Shown: positions 7,741 through 18,698 of the stretch, piece after piece
Layout of the letters: each line of letters begins with the position of its first letter
Numbering within the stretch: the stretch's first letter is position 1
Source of the DNA: Actinomycetota bacterium
Lineage (GTDB): Bacteria; Actinomycetota; Thermoleophilia; RBG-16-64-13
Direction: 5' to 3'
DNA length: 64,000 nucleotides
Assembly (NCBI GenBank): GCA_016278725.1
Contig: JADQBG010000015.1
Location: 162,277 to 226,276 of the forward strand
The notes under the pieces: model-generated
The model's input: the letters and a program-made list of their open reading frames with translations, nothing else
Told to the model about the DNA's origin: nothing
Database searches by the model: none
Translations under genes and position numbers: made by a program

Positions 7741-8891
7741 GCGTCCTCCTCGAGGAACACTCTTTGCGCCGCGGCCACGCCCTTGCCCAGCGGAACGGCC
7801 TGCCCCAACTCGTTCAGCGCCATCTCCAAAGCCGAGACGGCGATGATGATGTCAAAGGGGCCGAAGTAGCCCAGATGACCCACGCGGACTATCTTGCCCG
7901 CGAGTTTGCCCTGCCCCCCGGCGAGCTGCACCCCGTACTTATCCTTGAGCAGGGCGTTGAGCTTCTTGCCGTCCAGCCCTTGGGGCACGCTGATCGAAGT
8001 CACCGCGCTCGCCTCGGGATAGTCCCCGGCGAAGAGCTCCAGCCCCAGAGCCTTGGCGGCTTCCCGCGTGGCCCGGCCCAATATGCGGTGCCGCTTGAAG
8101 AGCTTCTCCAACCCCTCTTCGCGGATGTGCTCGAGCGCAAGGGCGAGGGACTGGACCACCCCCACCGGGGGAGTCCAAGGCATCTGCGGCCTGGGGTTCT
8201 CCAGCGCTTTCTTCGTGTGCTCGAACGACAGGTAGAACACCGGGCTGGTCGCCTTGCCGGCCCTCTCCCAGGCGGCCTCGCTCACGCTGACGAAGGCCAG
8301 CCCCGGCGGCGACATCAACGCCTTCTGCGAGCCGGACACAGCCACGTCGATGCCCCACTCGTCGGTCCGCAGTTCGACCGCGCCCAGACCCGACACCGTG
8401 TCCACCACCAGCAGCGCCGGGTGCCCGCGCACGATGGCCCCGATGGCCTCCAGGTCGTTGACCGCGCCGGTCGAGGTCTCCGCGTGAGTGACGAAGACCG
8501 CCACGTAGTCGTCACGCTCGCCGAGCGCCTTTCGCAGATCCTCCGGAGGCACGCGCTCGCCCCACTCATACTCGAGCGTGGTGACCTCCGCGCCGTACAT
8601 CTCGCAGAGTTGCTGCCAGCGCTCGCCAAAATTCCCATTACTGGCCACGAGCACCGCATCCCCGGGGCTGACCAGGTTGGCTACCGCAGCCTCCATCCCT
8701 CCGGTGCCCGAGGCTCCGAAGATCAGCACATCGTTCTTCGTTTGAAAGACGTACTTGAGCCCCTCGGTTACCTCGAGAAAGAGCTCGGAGTATTCCTGGG
8801 ACCGGTGGTGGATGACCTCCTCGGCCCCGGCCAAGAGCACTGCTTCGGGGACCGGAGTAGGCCCGGGGGTAAGGAGATAACGTTTGAGCAC
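7734..8891 (-). CDS. Class V aminotransferase (serine/alanine-glyoxylate type)
   Basis: 385 aa PLP enzyme of the serine-pyruvate/alanine-glyoxylate aminotransferase group. It starts RYLLTPGPTPVPEAVL and IHHRSQEYSELF. GASGTGGMEAAVANLVSPGD is the cofactor phosphate region, VVDTVSGLGAVE carries the Asp that contacts the pyridine ring, and the Schiff-base lysine is in SGSQKALMSPPG. Because it overlaps serA and no serC is visible here, it may act as the phosphohydroxypyruvate (phosphoserine) aminotransferase. Such use of class V enzymes is known in several lineages but is an inference here. Serine-glyoxylate transamination is the alternative. Confidence 0.88.
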   Translation of the reverse strand: MLKRYLLTPGPTPVPEAVLLAGAEEVIHHRSQEYSELFLEVTEGLKYVFQTKNDVLIFGASGTGGMEAAVANLVSPGDAVLVASNGNFGERWQQLCEMYGAEVTTLEYEWGERVPPEDLRKALGERDDYVAVFVTHAETSTGAVNDLEAIGAIVRGHPALLVVDTVSGLGAVELRTDEWGIDVAVSGSQKALMSPPGLAFVSVSEAAWERAGKATSPVFYLSFEHTKKALENPRPQMPWTPPVGVVQSLALALEHIREEGLEKLFKRHRILGRATREAAKALGLELFAGDYPEASAVTSISVPQGLDGKKLNALLKDKYGVQLAGGQGKLAGKIVRVGHLGYFGPFDIIIAVSALEMALNELGQAVPLGKGVAAAQRVFLEEDAW

Positions 8892-8921
8892 GAGATCCTC
8901 TCTTTCAAGCTATTGGGCGCG

Positions 8922-8940
8922 TTTCCCAATTGGCCGAGCG
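8922..8940. promoter_or_regulatory. Inverted repeat upstream of the aminotransferase-serA operon
   Basis: ATTGGG and CCCAAT flank a seven-base spacer, 31 bases before the aminotransferase start. The position suits an operator. The binding protein is unknown. Confidence 0.35.
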
Positions 8941-9000
8941 GCGCCGAGCGTATGCGGCCCGGCGTCTGTTCGGCAGTCTAGAGCACGGCGCACGGGAGGT

Positions 9001-11709
9001 CTAGAGGAGGCGGCGCACCAGCTTCTCCAACTCGGCCAGCCAGAAGGCCGAAGAGCCTGCAAGGATCACCACCGTGAGTTCCGAGGCGGAGAGAGGTACC
9101 GTGCCGAAGATGTTCTGCGCCGGCGGCAGATAGATCACCAGAAACTGGAGCGCCAGGGTGATCAACACGGCGGCCAGGAGCCAGGGGTTGCCTCCAGGCC
9201 GGCGAAAGAAGCTGCCCTTTTCCGACCTCACACTGAGCGCGAAGAACACCTGAGCGAAGGTCAGGGTGGTGAAGATGATGCTCCGCCGGTGAGTCTCGTC
9301 CTCGGAACCGAAGAGGTAACCCGCGGCCAGCGAGATCAGCCCGACCAATATGCCGATGGTAAGGATGGAGACGGCGAGGCTGGAGTCGAGAATGCGCGAG
9401 TCGGGAGGGCGCGGAGGCCGGGACATGGTGTCGGGCTCACCCGGCTCAACCGCGAGGGCCAGCGCGGGGGGGCCGTCTGTCACCAGGTTGATCCAGAGGA
9501 TCTGCAGGGGGAGCAGGGGCAGGGGGAGCCCCAGGGCGAGCGCGGCGACCATCACCGTCAGCTCGGCGGAATTTCCGGTGAGCAGATAGCGCAGGAACTT
9601 GCGGATGTTGTCGTAGATCACCCGCCCTTCCTCGATCGCGGCCACGATGGTGGCGAAATTGTCGTCCAAAAGGACCATCTCGGCGGACTCCTTGGCGACG
9701 TCCGTGCCGGTGATGCCCATGGCCACGCCGATATCGGCCCGGCGCAAGGCTGGGGCGTCGTTGACCCCGTCCCCGGTCATGGCCACCACGTGTCCGCGCC
9801 GCTGCAGTGCGGTGACGATGGAGAGCTTGTCTTCGGGGGACACGCGCGCGAACACCCCTGTGCTCTCCGCCCGGTCCGCCAGCTCCTCCAGGTCCATTTG
9901 CGCGATGGCGCGGCCGCTCACCACCTCGGCGTCTTCGTCGGCGATCGCCAGATCGACGGCGATGCGCCGCGCCGTCAGGGGGTGATCCCCGGTGATCATC
10001 ACCGGGCGGATTCCGGCCGCCTTGCTCCGCCCGACGGCGGGGCCCGCCTCCTTGCGCGCAGGGTCCAGCAGCCCCGCGAGCCCGAGAAACACCAGGTCGT
10101 GCTCCGGGTCTTCGTGGCCATCTTCGGAAAGGCCACCGTCCGGCACGGCTCGTAGGGCAAGACCCAGACTGCGGAAGCCGTTATCGGCCAATCCGTCGTC
10201 CGCGGCAGCCACTCTTTCGCGCCATTCGTCGTCCAGTTCGACGAGATCTCCACCGGCCAGAATGAAGCGGCTGGCCGCCAGCACCTGCTCGACCGCTCCC
10301 TTGGTCGCGAGCAGCAGCCCGCTTGGGCAAATCTCCAAAGCCGGTGCCAGGGCCGACATACCCAGGGGGAGGACCGCGAGGTCGGCGGGGAGCCGGTGAA
10401 CCGTGGTCATGCGCTTGCGCGATGATTCGAAAGGCACCTCGCTCACCCGGGGCAGCCGCTCTTCCAACTCGGCCCGCAATATTCCCCGGTTCGCCCCGGC
10501 GGCCAGCAGCGCGACCTCAGTGGGATCGCCGTGCGCGGGACCCTCCTCACCCAGATCGGCATCGTTACAGAGCACCGCGGCGAGCATCAGGAGTTCGGCC
10601 GCATCCCCGCCGTGCTCAGGGGCCACCCTCTGAAACTCCCGGCCGTCCGGCAGCTCCACGGTCCCCACGCGCATCCGGTTCTCGGTCAGGGTTCCCGTCT
10701 TGTCCGCACAGATGATGGTGACCGAGCCCAGGGTCTCCACCGCCGGCAGCCGCCGGATGAGCGCATGCCGGGACAGCATCTTCCGGGCGCCCAGGGCGAG
10801 CGCGATGGTGACCACCGCCGGCAGACCCTCCGGCACCGCGGCCACGGCCATGCTCACGGCGGTCATGAACATCAGGCGGAAATCCTCCCCCCGGACCACA
10901 CCCAGAGTGAAGATCAGAATGACAAGCGCGAGGGCCGCGGCCGCGAGCAGCCGGGCGAGGCGGGCGAGGCGGCGCTGGAGCGGCGTGTCCACTCGTTCCA
11001 CCGTCTGCACCATGTCGGCAATCATCCCCAGCTGGGTGTTCATGCCGGTGGCGACGGCGATGCCTTCCCCTCGGCCGTAGGCGACATTGGTGCCCATGAA
11101 GGCCAGGTTCGTCCGGTCCCCGAGGGCCAGCCCGGCATCGGCCAGCGGAGCGGTGGACTTCTCCACCGGTTCAGACTCTCCCGTGAGCGCAGCTTCCTGT
11201 GCCCGCAGCAGCGCGGTCTGGGTCAGGCGAAGGTCGGCGGGCACGTGACCCCCCGCTTCCAGCAGAACGACGTCGCCGGGGACGAGGTCCCGCGACGCCA
11301 CTTCGAGCACGCGCCCGCCGCGCCGCACCGTTGCCTGAGGCCGGGCCATCTCTTGCAGCGCCTCCACCGCGCGCTCGGCCCGATACTCCTGTACGAAACC
11401 CAGGACGCCGTTGAGCAGCACTATCGCGAGGATGGCCCCCGCCTCCAGCAGGTCCCCCAAGAGTCCGGAGATGACCGCGGCCACGATCAGGACGACGATC
11501 ATGGTCGAGGTGAACTGCTCGAGCAGGATGACGAGAGGGCTTCGCGAGGCCCGCTGTTCGAGCAGATTGGGGCCGTGTTCCGACAGTCGGCGCTCGGCCT
11601 CGTCCTGCTCGAGGCCGCTCCTGCGGTCGGTGGCCAGGCGCTCGACCGTGTGATCGACGCTTACGCCGTGCCAGGCAGCGGCTTCCGGCTCAGGTTTCTT
11701 CGGACCCAC
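9001..11709 (-). CDS. P-type Ca2+-transporting ATPase (SERCA/PMR1-like)
   Basis: 902 aa P2-type ATPase that would export Ca2+ across the membrane. The N-terminal cation ATPase domain (about 10-80) is followed by the actuator loop with [11 protein letters not shown]. The phosphorylation motif is [11 protein letters not shown] and the hinge is [22 protein letters not shown]. Ca2+ ligands of the SERCA type are present: VPEGLP in M4, NSAE in M5 and NLVTDG in M6. That separates it from the Mg2+ and heavy-metal branches. GTG start; the first 20 bases overlap the end of the upstream SRPBCC gene. Confidence 0.92.
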   Translation of the reverse strand: MGPKKPEPEAAAWHGVSVDHTVERLATDRRSGLEQDEAERRLSEHGPNLLEQRASRSPLVILLEQFTSTMIVVLIVAAVISGLLGDLLEAGAILAIVLLNGVLGFVQEYRAERAVEALQEMARPQATVRRGGRVLEVASRDLVPGDVVLLEAGGHVPADLRLTQTALLRAQEAALTGESEPVEKSTAPLADAGLALGDRTNLAFMGTNVAYGRGEGIAVATGMNTQLGMIADMVQTVERVDTPLQRRLARLARLLAAAALALVILIFTLGVVRGEDFRLMFMTAVSMAVAAVPEGLPAVVTIALALGARKMLSRHALIRRLPAVETLGSVTIICADKTGTLTENRMRVGTVELPDGREFQRVAPEHGGDAAELLMLAAVLCNDADLGEEGPAHGDPTEVALLAAGANRGILRAELEERLPRVSEVPFESSRKRMTTVHRLPADLAVLPLGMSALAPALEICPSGLLLATKGAVEQVLAASRFILAGGDLVELDDEWRERVAAADDGLADNGFRSLGLALRAVPDGGLSEDGHEDPEHDLVFLGLAGLLDPARKEAGPAVGRSKAAGIRPVMITGDHPLTARRIAVDLAIADEDAEVVSGRAIAQMDLEELADRAESTGVFARVSPEDKLSIVTALQRRGHVVAMTGDGVNDAPALRRADIGVAMGITGTDVAKESAEMVLLDDNFATIVAAIEEGRVIYDNIRKFLRYLLTGNSAELTVMVAALALGLPLPLLPLQILWINLVTDGPPALALAVEPGEPDTMSRPPRPPDSRILDSSLAVSILTIGILVGLISLAAGYLFGSEDETHRRSIIFTTLTFAQVFFALSVRSEKGSFFRRPGGNPWLLAAVLITLALQFLVIYLPPAQNIFGTVPLSASELTVVILAGSSAFWLAELEKLVRRLL

Positions 11710-12280
11710 GCGGGTGCTCCCGCTCGAACCCGCGGAAGTCCTTCTCCCTCCCAGTCCATTGGGCCCCCTCCACCCGGGCCACGTCGGGATCCCCCGAGGT
11801 AGCCCCGGCCACCCGGGCCCTGGACATTCCGGCCGCCTCCTCCCCGATCACGCGCCGGCGCAGAGCCTCGTCCATCTCCCGAAAGCCCTCCTCCACCTGC
11901 TCCAACAATCCGCGCCGGAAAGGCACCAGGGCACCGTGGAAGAATTCCTCCTGCTTGAAGTGCACTCCCCCTCCCGCCAGCGGCTCCAGGGTGAAGCGAT
12001 GCTCGCCATCGAAGAGACCGGGAATCCACCAGTGTCCCAGCCAAACCAGAGAGTGTGGCGGACGCAGTTGGATGATCCGCGGGCGGAAGGCCATCCCCTC
12101 GGCCCCCGGAGGCTTGACGTAAACGTGCATGCGGTTGTTGAGCCGGAGCCTGCCGGTCACGGAGGTGATGAACGGGTTCCACTCCTCATATCGCTCAAAA
12201 TCGATCAGCGCGGCCCAGACCTCCTCCGGCGTTGCCTCTATGCCAATGTCCGTGGCGATCCTGGTTTGAAAGAGAGGCAT
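11690..12280 (-). CDS. SRPBCC-fold (polyketide cyclase/dehydrase-like) protein
   Basis: 196 aa from the ATG at 12280, preceded by GAGGAG. Residues about 5-150 show the START-like SRPBCC pattern: IATDIGIEATPEEVWAALIDFERYEEWNPFI, then PPHSLVWLGHWWIPGLFDGEHRFTLEPLAGGGVHF, and a long C-terminal helix. This fold holds hydrophobic ligands in a pocket, and no reaction can be assigned. The last 40 residues are charged and proline/glycine-rich, and lie near the 20-base overlap with the Ca2+ ATPase gene. The overlap suggests coupled translation. The ORF extension to 12508 lacks a start signal and is rejected. Confidence 0.8.
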   Translation of the reverse strand: MPLFQTRIATDIGIEATPEEVWAALIDFERYEEWNPFITSVTGRLRLNNRMHVYVKPPGAEGMAFRPRIIQLRPPHSLVWLGHWWIPGLFDGEHRFTLEPLAGGGVHFKQEEFFHGALVPFRRGLLEQVEEGFREMDEALRRRVIGEEAAGMSRARVAGATSGDPDVARVEGAQWTGREKDFRGFEREHPRGSEET

Positions 12281-12522
12281 GGTCACTCCTCGGACTCGGA
12301 CTCTGGTACGCAGCTTGGCCGGGTACGCCGGGAAACGCGGGCGGGCCACGAGCCGAGTGGTGAGAGCAACTCGAGGTTTGCCCCCTCGCGCGTCGGGGAA
12401 CCGGCAGAGACGACCTGACCCAATATTCCCCGGGTATCGCCTCTGGCGAAACGGCACGGGGTCGCGGAGTGGATCGGGTGAGGGACGAAGGGCCGGGAAG
12501 GCATCCAAAAGGAGGAGGATCT
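12281..12522. other. Divergent control region, SRPBCC/bacterioferritin
   Basis: 242 bases between two divergently read genes. I see no clear -35/-10 pair, no Fur-type box and no small ORF with a ribosome site. Confidence 0.5.
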
Positions 12523-12942
12523 ATGGCGGACCAAGCACTCATCGACACTCTCAATGATCTGAGAGCCAGAGAGTTGGCCGTAATCGTGCAGTACATGAGG
12601 CATCACATGGTGATGACCGGCGCCGACGCGGCCGCACTCGCGGGCGACTTCAAATCCATTTCCATCGTCGAGATGAAGCATGCCGAAGCCCTGGGCGAGC
12701 GCATCGACTTCCTGGGTGGGGATCCAACGACCAAGCCCACCGAGATCAAGAAGGGCGGCGACACGCTCGAGTCCGCGGCGTCGATCGACCTGGCCTCCGA
12801 GAAAGAAGCCGTCGAGCTTTATAAGAAGGCCATCAAGCAGGCCGATGAGGCCGGCGATGTGACCACGCGGCGGCTGCTCGAGGACATCCTCGCCGACGAG
12901 GAAGACCACGTGAACGACTTTCAGATGATGCTCGGCAAGTAA
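12523..12942 (+). CDS. bfr: Bacterioferritin-like ferritin family protein
   Basis: 139 aa from an ATG with AGGAGGAGG upstream, one of the strongest ribosome sites in the window. The four-helix di-iron ligands are visible: Glu in LRARELAVIVQYMRHH, ExxH in EMKHAEAL, Glu in SEKEAVELYKKA and ExxH in DEEDHVNDF. EMKHAEALGERIDFL aligns with the bacterioferritin segment that holds the haem-binding Met. The protein is shorter than the usual 155-160 aa at both ends. Iron storage or peroxide protection is expected. A strong hairpin follows. Confidence 0.85.
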   Translation: MADQALIDTLNDLRARELAVIVQYMRHHMVMTGADAAALAGDFKSISIVEMKHAEALGERIDFLGGDPTTKPTEIKKGGDTLESAASIDLASEKEAVELYKKAIKQADEAGDVTTRRLLEDILADEEDHVNDFQMMLGK

Positions 12943-12970
12943 GCAGGAATGGCGGCCTCAGGGCCGCGTG

Positions 12971-12991
12971 GGCGGCGCGAGACGCGCCGCC
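12971..12991 (+). terminator. Terminator of bfr
   Basis: GGCGGCGCG and CGCGCCGCC form a perfect 9-bp stem with a three-base loop, followed by the pyrimidine-rich GCAGTTCTCTTCTC. It lies 28 bases after the stop codon. Confidence 0.65.
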
Positions 12992-13010
12992 GCAGTTCTC
13001 TTCTCAAACC

Positions 13011-13036
13011 GAAGCCGCGGCCCCGGCCGCGGCTTC
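13011..13036. terminator. Bidirectional stem-loop between bfr and ilvC
   Basis: GAAGCCGCGGCC and its exact complement form a 12-bp stem, followed by GTTATTATC on the plus strand. The convergent position suits termination from either side. Confidence 0.6.
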
Positions 13037-13142
13037 GTTATTATCAACCAGACCGGCCCCGCAGGCGGCCGGGAGCCGGAGGCGGGATGGCCGGCGGGGC
13101 GCCCGAGGATGCCCGCCCCGCGCGCTCCCAGCCGCGGCTCAG

Positions 13143-14205
<1,063 letters not shown>

Positions 14206-14249
14206 TTTGAACCATGCCGATCGTTGCGCCGCCCGCGTCATCCGCGCCT

Positions 14250-14735
14250 TCAGGTGCGTTTCCTTCCCCGGCTGATCGCGATCTTGCCCGTGCGCACCAC
14301 CTCTACCAGCCCGAAGGGCCGAAGCAGGGAGATTATCCCCTCGATCTTGTCCTTGGTGCCGGTAACCTCGACGATCAGGGTGGAGGCGGACACGTCGATG
14401 ATCTTGGCCCGGAAGATCTCCACCACCTGGATGATCTCCGAGCGCGTCTCCGAGGTGGCGTGAACCTTGATCAACACCAGTTCGCGGGTCACCGAGGAAT
14501 TGGGATCCAGGTCGGTGATCTTGATCACGTTGATCAGCTTGTGCAGTTGCTTGGTCACCTGCTCGATCGGCTGATCCTGACCGTCGACGCTTATGGTCAC
14601 CCGGGAGAGCATGGGGTCCTCGGTCTCGCCCACCGCCAGGCTGTCGATGTTGAAACCGCGGCGGGCGAAGAGCCCGGATATCCGCACGAGCACGCCCGGC
14701 TTGTTCTCCACCAGCACGCTTAGCGTGTGTTTCAT
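14250..14735 (-). CDS. ilvN: Acetolactate synthase small (regulatory) subunit
   Basis: 161 aa from the ATG that overlaps the ilvB stop (ATGA). It binds the catalytic subunit and confers valine feedback inhibition. The N-terminal ACT domain (about 3-75) reads HTLSVLVENKPGVLVRISGLFARRGFNIDSLAVG, the valine-site signature. A C-terminal ACT-like domain follows (RSEIIQVVEIFRAKIIDVSASTLIVEVTG). Length is normal for IlvN/IlvH. The longer ORF start inside ilvB is rejected. Confidence 0.95.
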   Translation of the reverse strand: MKHTLSVLVENKPGVLVRISGLFARRGFNIDSLAVGETEDPMLSRVTISVDGQDQPIEQVTKQLHKLINVIKITDLDPNSSVTRELVLIKVHATSETRSEIIQVVEIFRAKIIDVSASTLIVEVTGTKDKIEGIISLLRPFGLVEVVRTGKIAISRGRKRT

Positions 14736-16441
14736 GCCTCGCCACCCCCCAGCATGTCGCTGATCGCAGAGCCCGCCGGCACCATGGGCCAGACGTTGGC
14801 TTCGCGTTTGATGCGGAAGTCCATCAGGGCCGGAGCGTCCGAAGCCAAGGCGATGCGCAGCACCTCTTCCACCTCGTCGGGCCGCGTCGCGCGGAAGCCC
14901 TGAGCCCCGTAGGCTTCGGCCAACTTGACGAAATCGGGCTGGCACTCGATGCACGTGGAAGCGTAGCGCTTATCGTAGAAGAGTTCCTGCCACTGCCGCA
15001 CCATGCCCAGGTAGCGGTTGTTCAGGATGGCCACTTTGACCGGGATGTTGTAGGAGACGCAGGTGGCGAGCTCCTGGGAGGTCATCTGGAAAGAACCGTC
15101 CCCGGCGATGTCGACCACGGTCAGATCGGGACGGGCGAGCTTGGCGCCCATCGCCGCCGGAAAGCCGTAGCCCATAGTCCCCAACCCGCCCGAGGAGATG
15201 AAGCGGCGGGGATGCTTGGCCAGCCAGTACTGCGCGGCCCACATCTGATTCTGGCCCACCTCGGTGGTGACGATGGCCTCCCCTTTGGTCACCTCCCAGA
15301 GCTTGCGGATCACGAACTCGGGCATGATCTCGCCGTCGGGATCCTCGCGCAGAGGTAGAGGATGCGCCTGCTTCCAATCCTCGACCTGCCGCATCCAGGG
15401 CAGGTGACGTTCCGGCGAGGGATCCAGCTTGCGCAGTTCGTCTATCAGCGAGCCGAGCACCCACTTGGCGTCTCCCACGATGGGGATGTCCACCGCCAGG
15501 TTCTTGGCGATCTCCGCCGGATCCACATCGACGTGGATGATCTTGGCGCCGGGAGCGAAGGTCTCCACCTTGCCCGTGGCCCGGTCGTCGAACCGAACTC
15601 CGACCGCGAAGATCAGATCGCAGTTGGTCATGGCGTAGTTGGCGTACCGGGTGCCGTGCATGCCCAGCATGCCCAGCGAGAGCGGATCGTCCTCGGGAAA
15701 GAGCCCCTTGCCGTTCAATGTGGTGGTCACCGGTATGTGCGCGTAGGCGGCCAGTTCCCGCAACTCGTCCGACGCTTCGGAGATGATGATGCCTCCGCCG
15801 GCGTAGATCATGGGCTTCTGCGCCTCGGCCAGGGCGCGCGCGGCTTCCCTGATCTGCCGGGGATGCCCCTTGACCGTGGGCTTGTAGCCAGGCAGGTTGA
15901 GCTTCGGCGGGTTGTCAGGATCGTAATCGATCAGCGCCGTGGCCACGTCTCCGGGAAGGTCGACCAGCACCGGTCCCGGCCGGCCCGTGCGCGCCAGATA
16001 GAAGGCCTCGTGCAGGATGCGCGGCAGTTCGTGCTCGTCGGTCACCAGGTAGCTGTGCTTGACCACCGGCAGGGTGATGCCGAAGGTGTCGGCCTCTTGA
16101 AAAGCGTCCGTGCCCACCACCGGCCGCCTCACCTGCCCGGTGATCGCCACCATGGGCACGCTGTCCATATAGGCATTCGCGATACCGGTGACCAGGTTGG
16201 TGGCTCCTGGGCCGGAGGTGGCGATGCAGACCCCCACCTTGCCCGAAGCCCGGGCGTATCCATCGGCGGCGTGGACCGCGCCCTGCTCGTGCCGGGTGAG
16301 CACGTTGAGCAGATCGGCATCCATCAGGGCGTCGTAAAGAGGCATCACCTGCCCCCCCGGCACCCCGAAGACGACCTCCACGCCCTCGTTCTTGAATATC
16401 TCCATCATGACCTTGGCTGCGACCTTCATGCTCAACTCCAT
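14732..16441 (-). CDS. ilvB: Acetolactate synthase large (catalytic) subunit
   Basis: 569 aa ThDP- and FAD-dependent enzyme that joins two pyruvates, or pyruvate and 2-ketobutyrate. Domains run in the usual order. The N-terminal Pyr domain contains the catalytic Glu of VLTRHEQGAVHAADGYAR. The central FAD domain contains RFDDRATGK. The C-terminal PP domain contains the ThDP/Mg motif GDGSFQMTSQELATCVSYNIPVKVAILNN. ATG start 47 bases after ilvD and an ATGA overlap with ilvN make an operon. Biosynthetic rather than catabolic, because IlvN is present. Confidence 0.96.
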   Translation of the reverse strand: MELSMKVAAKVMMEIFKNEGVEVVFGVPGGQVMPLYDALMDADLLNVLTRHEQGAVHAADGYARASGKVGVCIATSGPGATNLVTGIANAYMDSVPMVAITGQVRRPVVGTDAFQEADTFGITLPVVKHSYLVTDEHELPRILHEAFYLARTGRPGPVLVDLPGDVATALIDYDPDNPPKLNLPGYKPTVKGHPRQIREAARALAEAQKPMIYAGGGIIISEASDELRELAAYAHIPVTTTLNGKGLFPEDDPLSLGMLGMHGTRYANYAMTNCDLIFAVGVRFDDRATGKVETFAPGAKIIHVDVDPAEIAKNLAVDIPIVGDAKWVLGSLIDELRKLDPSPERHLPWMRQVEDWKQAHPLPLREDPDGEIMPEFVIRKLWEVTKGEAIVTTEVGQNQMWAAQYWLAKHPRRFISSGGLGTMGYGFPAAMGAKLARPDLTVVDIAGDGSFQMTSQELATCVSYNIPVKVAILNNRYLGMVRQWQELFYDKRYASTCIECQPDFVKLAEAYGAQGFRATRPDEVEEVLRIALASDAPALMDFRIKREANVWPMVPAGSAISDMLGGGEA

Positions 16442-16488
16442 TGGTTGGGATCCCGGCGGCTTTGAGAGGCGAGAAGAGGCGAGGGAAC

Positions 16489-18183
16489 TCAGATTCCCTC
16501 GCGGGGCGCGGCCGGCTTGACGCGAAGCACGGCCCCTTCCTCGGCTCCGGAGACGGCGGCTACGTACCGGCCCAGCACGCCGCCGGTTTCCAGCACCGGC
16601 GGCCGCCAGGCCGACCTCCTCGTTTCCAATTCCGCCTCCGCCACCTCGAGGGTCATGCGGCGGGCGGGGATGTCTATGGAGATGATGTCGCCTTCCTCCA
16701 CCAGGGCGATGGGGCCGCCGTCCACCGCCTCCGGGGCGGCGTGGCCGATGCTGGCTCCCCGGCTGGCCCCGCTGAAGCGGCCGTCCGTGACCAGGGCCAC
16801 CGAGTCGTCGAGCCCCAGGCCGGCGAGCGCCGAGGTGGGCGTGAGCATTTCGGGCATGCCCGGCCCCCCTTTGGGGCCGCAGTAGCGGATCACCACCACG
16901 TCACCCGGGCGGATGGCCTGCGCCTCGATGGCGCTCACGGCGGAGGCTTCGTCCTCGAAAACCCGGGCCGGGCCGGAATGCACCAGCATCTCGGGAAGCA
17001 CCGCGGCCTCCTTGACCACGGCGCCGCGCGGCGCCAGATTGCCGTAGAGAATGGCCAGGCCGCCTGTCTGATTGTAGGCCCGGTCAAAGGGGCGGATGAC
17101 TTCGGCATCGCGAACCGGGCGCGCCTGGTACTGATCGCGGAGGCTGCCCCCGGAGATGGTCGGAGTGGAGCCGTCCACCAGTTCGCGCTCGGACAGCCGG
17201 TTGAGCACCGCCATCACGCCGCCCGCCCGTTCCAAGTCGTCCATGTAGTGAGCCCCGGCCGGCGACATCTTCACCACCTGCGGAGTCCGGCCGCTCACCT
17301 CGTTGAAGGACTCCAGCGGCAATGCGACGCCGGCCTCGCCGGCGATGGCCTCGAGGTGGAGCACGGTGTTTGTCGAGCAGCCCAGCGCCGCATCGAGGGC
17401 CAGAGCGTTCCGCAGGCCGGCCTCAGTGATGTAACGGCGCGCCCCCCACTCCTGCTTGACAACCTCCACAGCCTGCGCCCCGGTCGCGCGGGCCAAGGCC
17501 AGGCGCGACGAATAGACCGCGGGAATGGTGGCGTCGCCGGGCAACGAGAAGCCCAGCACTTCGGTCAGGCAGCTCATGGAGTTGGCGGTGAAGAGGCCCG
17601 CGCAGGATCCGCAGGTGGGACAGGCGGACCCCTCGAGCTCCGCCAGTTCGTCCGCGTCCATGGAGCCGGCGAAGTACTGACCGACCGCTTCGAAGACGTC
17701 CTTGAGGTCCACCTTGCGGCCGCGGTGCTCGCCGGGAAGCATGGGACCGCCGGAGATGACCGCGGTGGGCACGTCCACCCGCACCGCTCCCATCACCATC
17801 CCGGGCACGACCTTGTCGCAGTTGGGAATGAGAACCAGGCCGTCCAGGCCGTGGCCCTCCACCATGATCTCCACGGAATCGGCAATGGTCTCGCGGGAGA
17901 CCAGGCTGAACTTCATCCCCCGGTGATTCATGGCGATGCCGTCGCAAACGCCGATGACGTTGAATTCGAGCGGCACGCCGCCGCCCTGCCACACGCCGAA
18001 CTTGACCTGCTCAGCCAGCTGACGCAGGTGCATGTGGCCGGGGATGAGCTCGTTATACGAGTTGGCAATGCCGATGAGGGGGCGGTTCGCGTCGGAGGGG
18101 CTGAGCCCCAAGGCGTTCATCAGAGACCTGTGGGGAGCCCGCCCGGGTCCTTGGGTAACCGCGTCACTGCGTCTGCCTGCCAC
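16489..18183 (-). CDS. ilvD: Dihydroxy-acid dehydratase
   Basis: 564 aa iron-sulfur enzyme that dehydrates 2,3-dihydroxyisovalerate to 2-ketoisovalerate. Cluster cysteines lie in [16 protein letters not shown] and [16 protein letters not shown]. The signatures [14 protein letters not shown] and [18 protein letters not shown] are intact. The GTG start at 18183 has GAGAGGAG upstream. It is the first gene of ilvD-ilvB-ilvN-ilvC. I looked for a leader peptide upstream and found none with branched-chain codon runs. Confidence 0.96.
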   Translation of the reverse strand: MAGRRSDAVTQGPGRAPHRSLMNALGLSPSDANRPLIGIANSYNELIPGHMHLRQLAEQVKFGVWQGGGVPLEFNVIGVCDGIAMNHRGMKFSLVSRETIADSVEIMVEGHGLDGLVLIPNCDKVVPGMVMGAVRVDVPTAVISGGPMLPGEHRGRKVDLKDVFEAVGQYFAGSMDADELAELEGSACPTCGSCAGLFTANSMSCLTEVLGFSLPGDATIPAVYSSRLALARATGAQAVEVVKQEWGARRYITEAGLRNALALDAALGCSTNTVLHLEAIAGEAGVALPLESFNEVSGRTPQVVKMSPAGAHYMDDLERAGGVMAVLNRLSERELVDGSTPTISGGSLRDQYQARPVRDAEVIRPFDRAYNQTGGLAILYGNLAPRGAVVKEAAVLPEMLVHSGPARVFEDEASAVSAIEAQAIRPGDVVVIRYCGPKGGPGMPEMLTPTSALAGLGLDDSVALVTDGRFSGASRGASIGHAAPEAVDGGPIALVEEGDIISIDIPARRMTLEVAEAELETRRSAWRPPVLETGGVLGRYVAAVSGAEEGAVLRVKPAAPREGI

Positions 18184-18275
18184 CTGAGTCTCCTCTCGCC
18201 GTCTTTACCCCGCCGGCCCACGGGATGGCCGTGTCCAACGGAACCGCTCTGGTATGCGAACGGAAGCAAAAGCGC

Positions 18276-18305
18276 AGTTTACAAGATTCGCCGGGTCAGA
18301 ACCAA
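18276..18305 (-). promoter_or_regulatory. Candidate ilvD promoter
   Basis: On the minus strand TTGGTT and TAAACT are 18 bases apart, about 90 bases before ilvD. The match is moderate. Confidence 0.4.
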
Positions 18306-18432
18306 TAGAAAGCCCACGCCGGCGGGCGCCCGGGGAACCCGGGCCCGGGCCCGAAGGCCCAAGGGCCGGGCAGCACCTCGCTCGCCCCATCTGGGGGGAT
18401 GGTGTGGCGCTCCACATCTATTAGACATAGTC

Positions 18433-18448
18433 CTGTGAACGGTCACAG
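18433..18448. promoter_or_regulatory. Inverted repeat CTGTGA-N4-TCACAG
   Basis: Perfect 6-bp arms around ACGG, about 250 bases before gabT. The arms look like CRP half-sites but the spacer is two bases too short for CRP. Confidence 0.4.
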
Positions 18449-18483
18449 TGCACTCGGGCCGGCCGAGCGATAGAGTGGCCTCA

Positions 18484-18497
18484 AATGGTCAACCATT
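18484..18497. promoter_or_regulatory. Inverted repeat AATGGT-N2-ACCATT
   Basis: Perfect 6-bp arms around CA, about 200 bases before gabT. TGGT/ACCA half-sites are typical of GntR-type operators. No GntR gene is in the window. Confidence 0.4.
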
Positions 18498-18698
18498 CCG
18501 AGGAGGGCGAGTGCCGGACCGATTTCCTGAAGGCCGCCTCGACGGCGAGCGAACTCGAGAAGAAAGCGATCCCCTGCGGGAGCGTCGCACTCTGAAGCCG
18601 CCTCCCCGCCCCCAATACCGGTTGACCATCGGCAGACTCGCCGGCGAGCTCTGGGGAAGACCCGCCGCGTTCCGCCCGAGAGAGGAGCGCCCGACCCG

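Larger units (their letters stand above)
18184..18698. other. Divergent control region, ilvD/gabT
   Basis: 515 bases without a convincing gene. It holds the candidate ilvD promoter and two perfect inverted repeats upstream of gabT, listed separately. The ORFs here (18205..18417 minus, 18448..18702 plus) lack ribosome sites and family features. Confidence 0.6.

Noticed and set aside
8930-8990. tRNA-like stretch (TTGGCCGAGCGG resembles a class II tRNA D-arm)
   Set aside because: No anticodon arm, T-arm or acceptor stem could be completed on either strand.
16441-18438. 665-aa plus-strand ORF
   Set aside because: Antisense shadow of ilvD; low-complexity composition and no family motifs. GC-rich codon bias opens such frames.
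18433-18448. CRP binding site
   Set aside because: Half-sites fit but the spacer is four bases, not six; no CRP gene is in the window.
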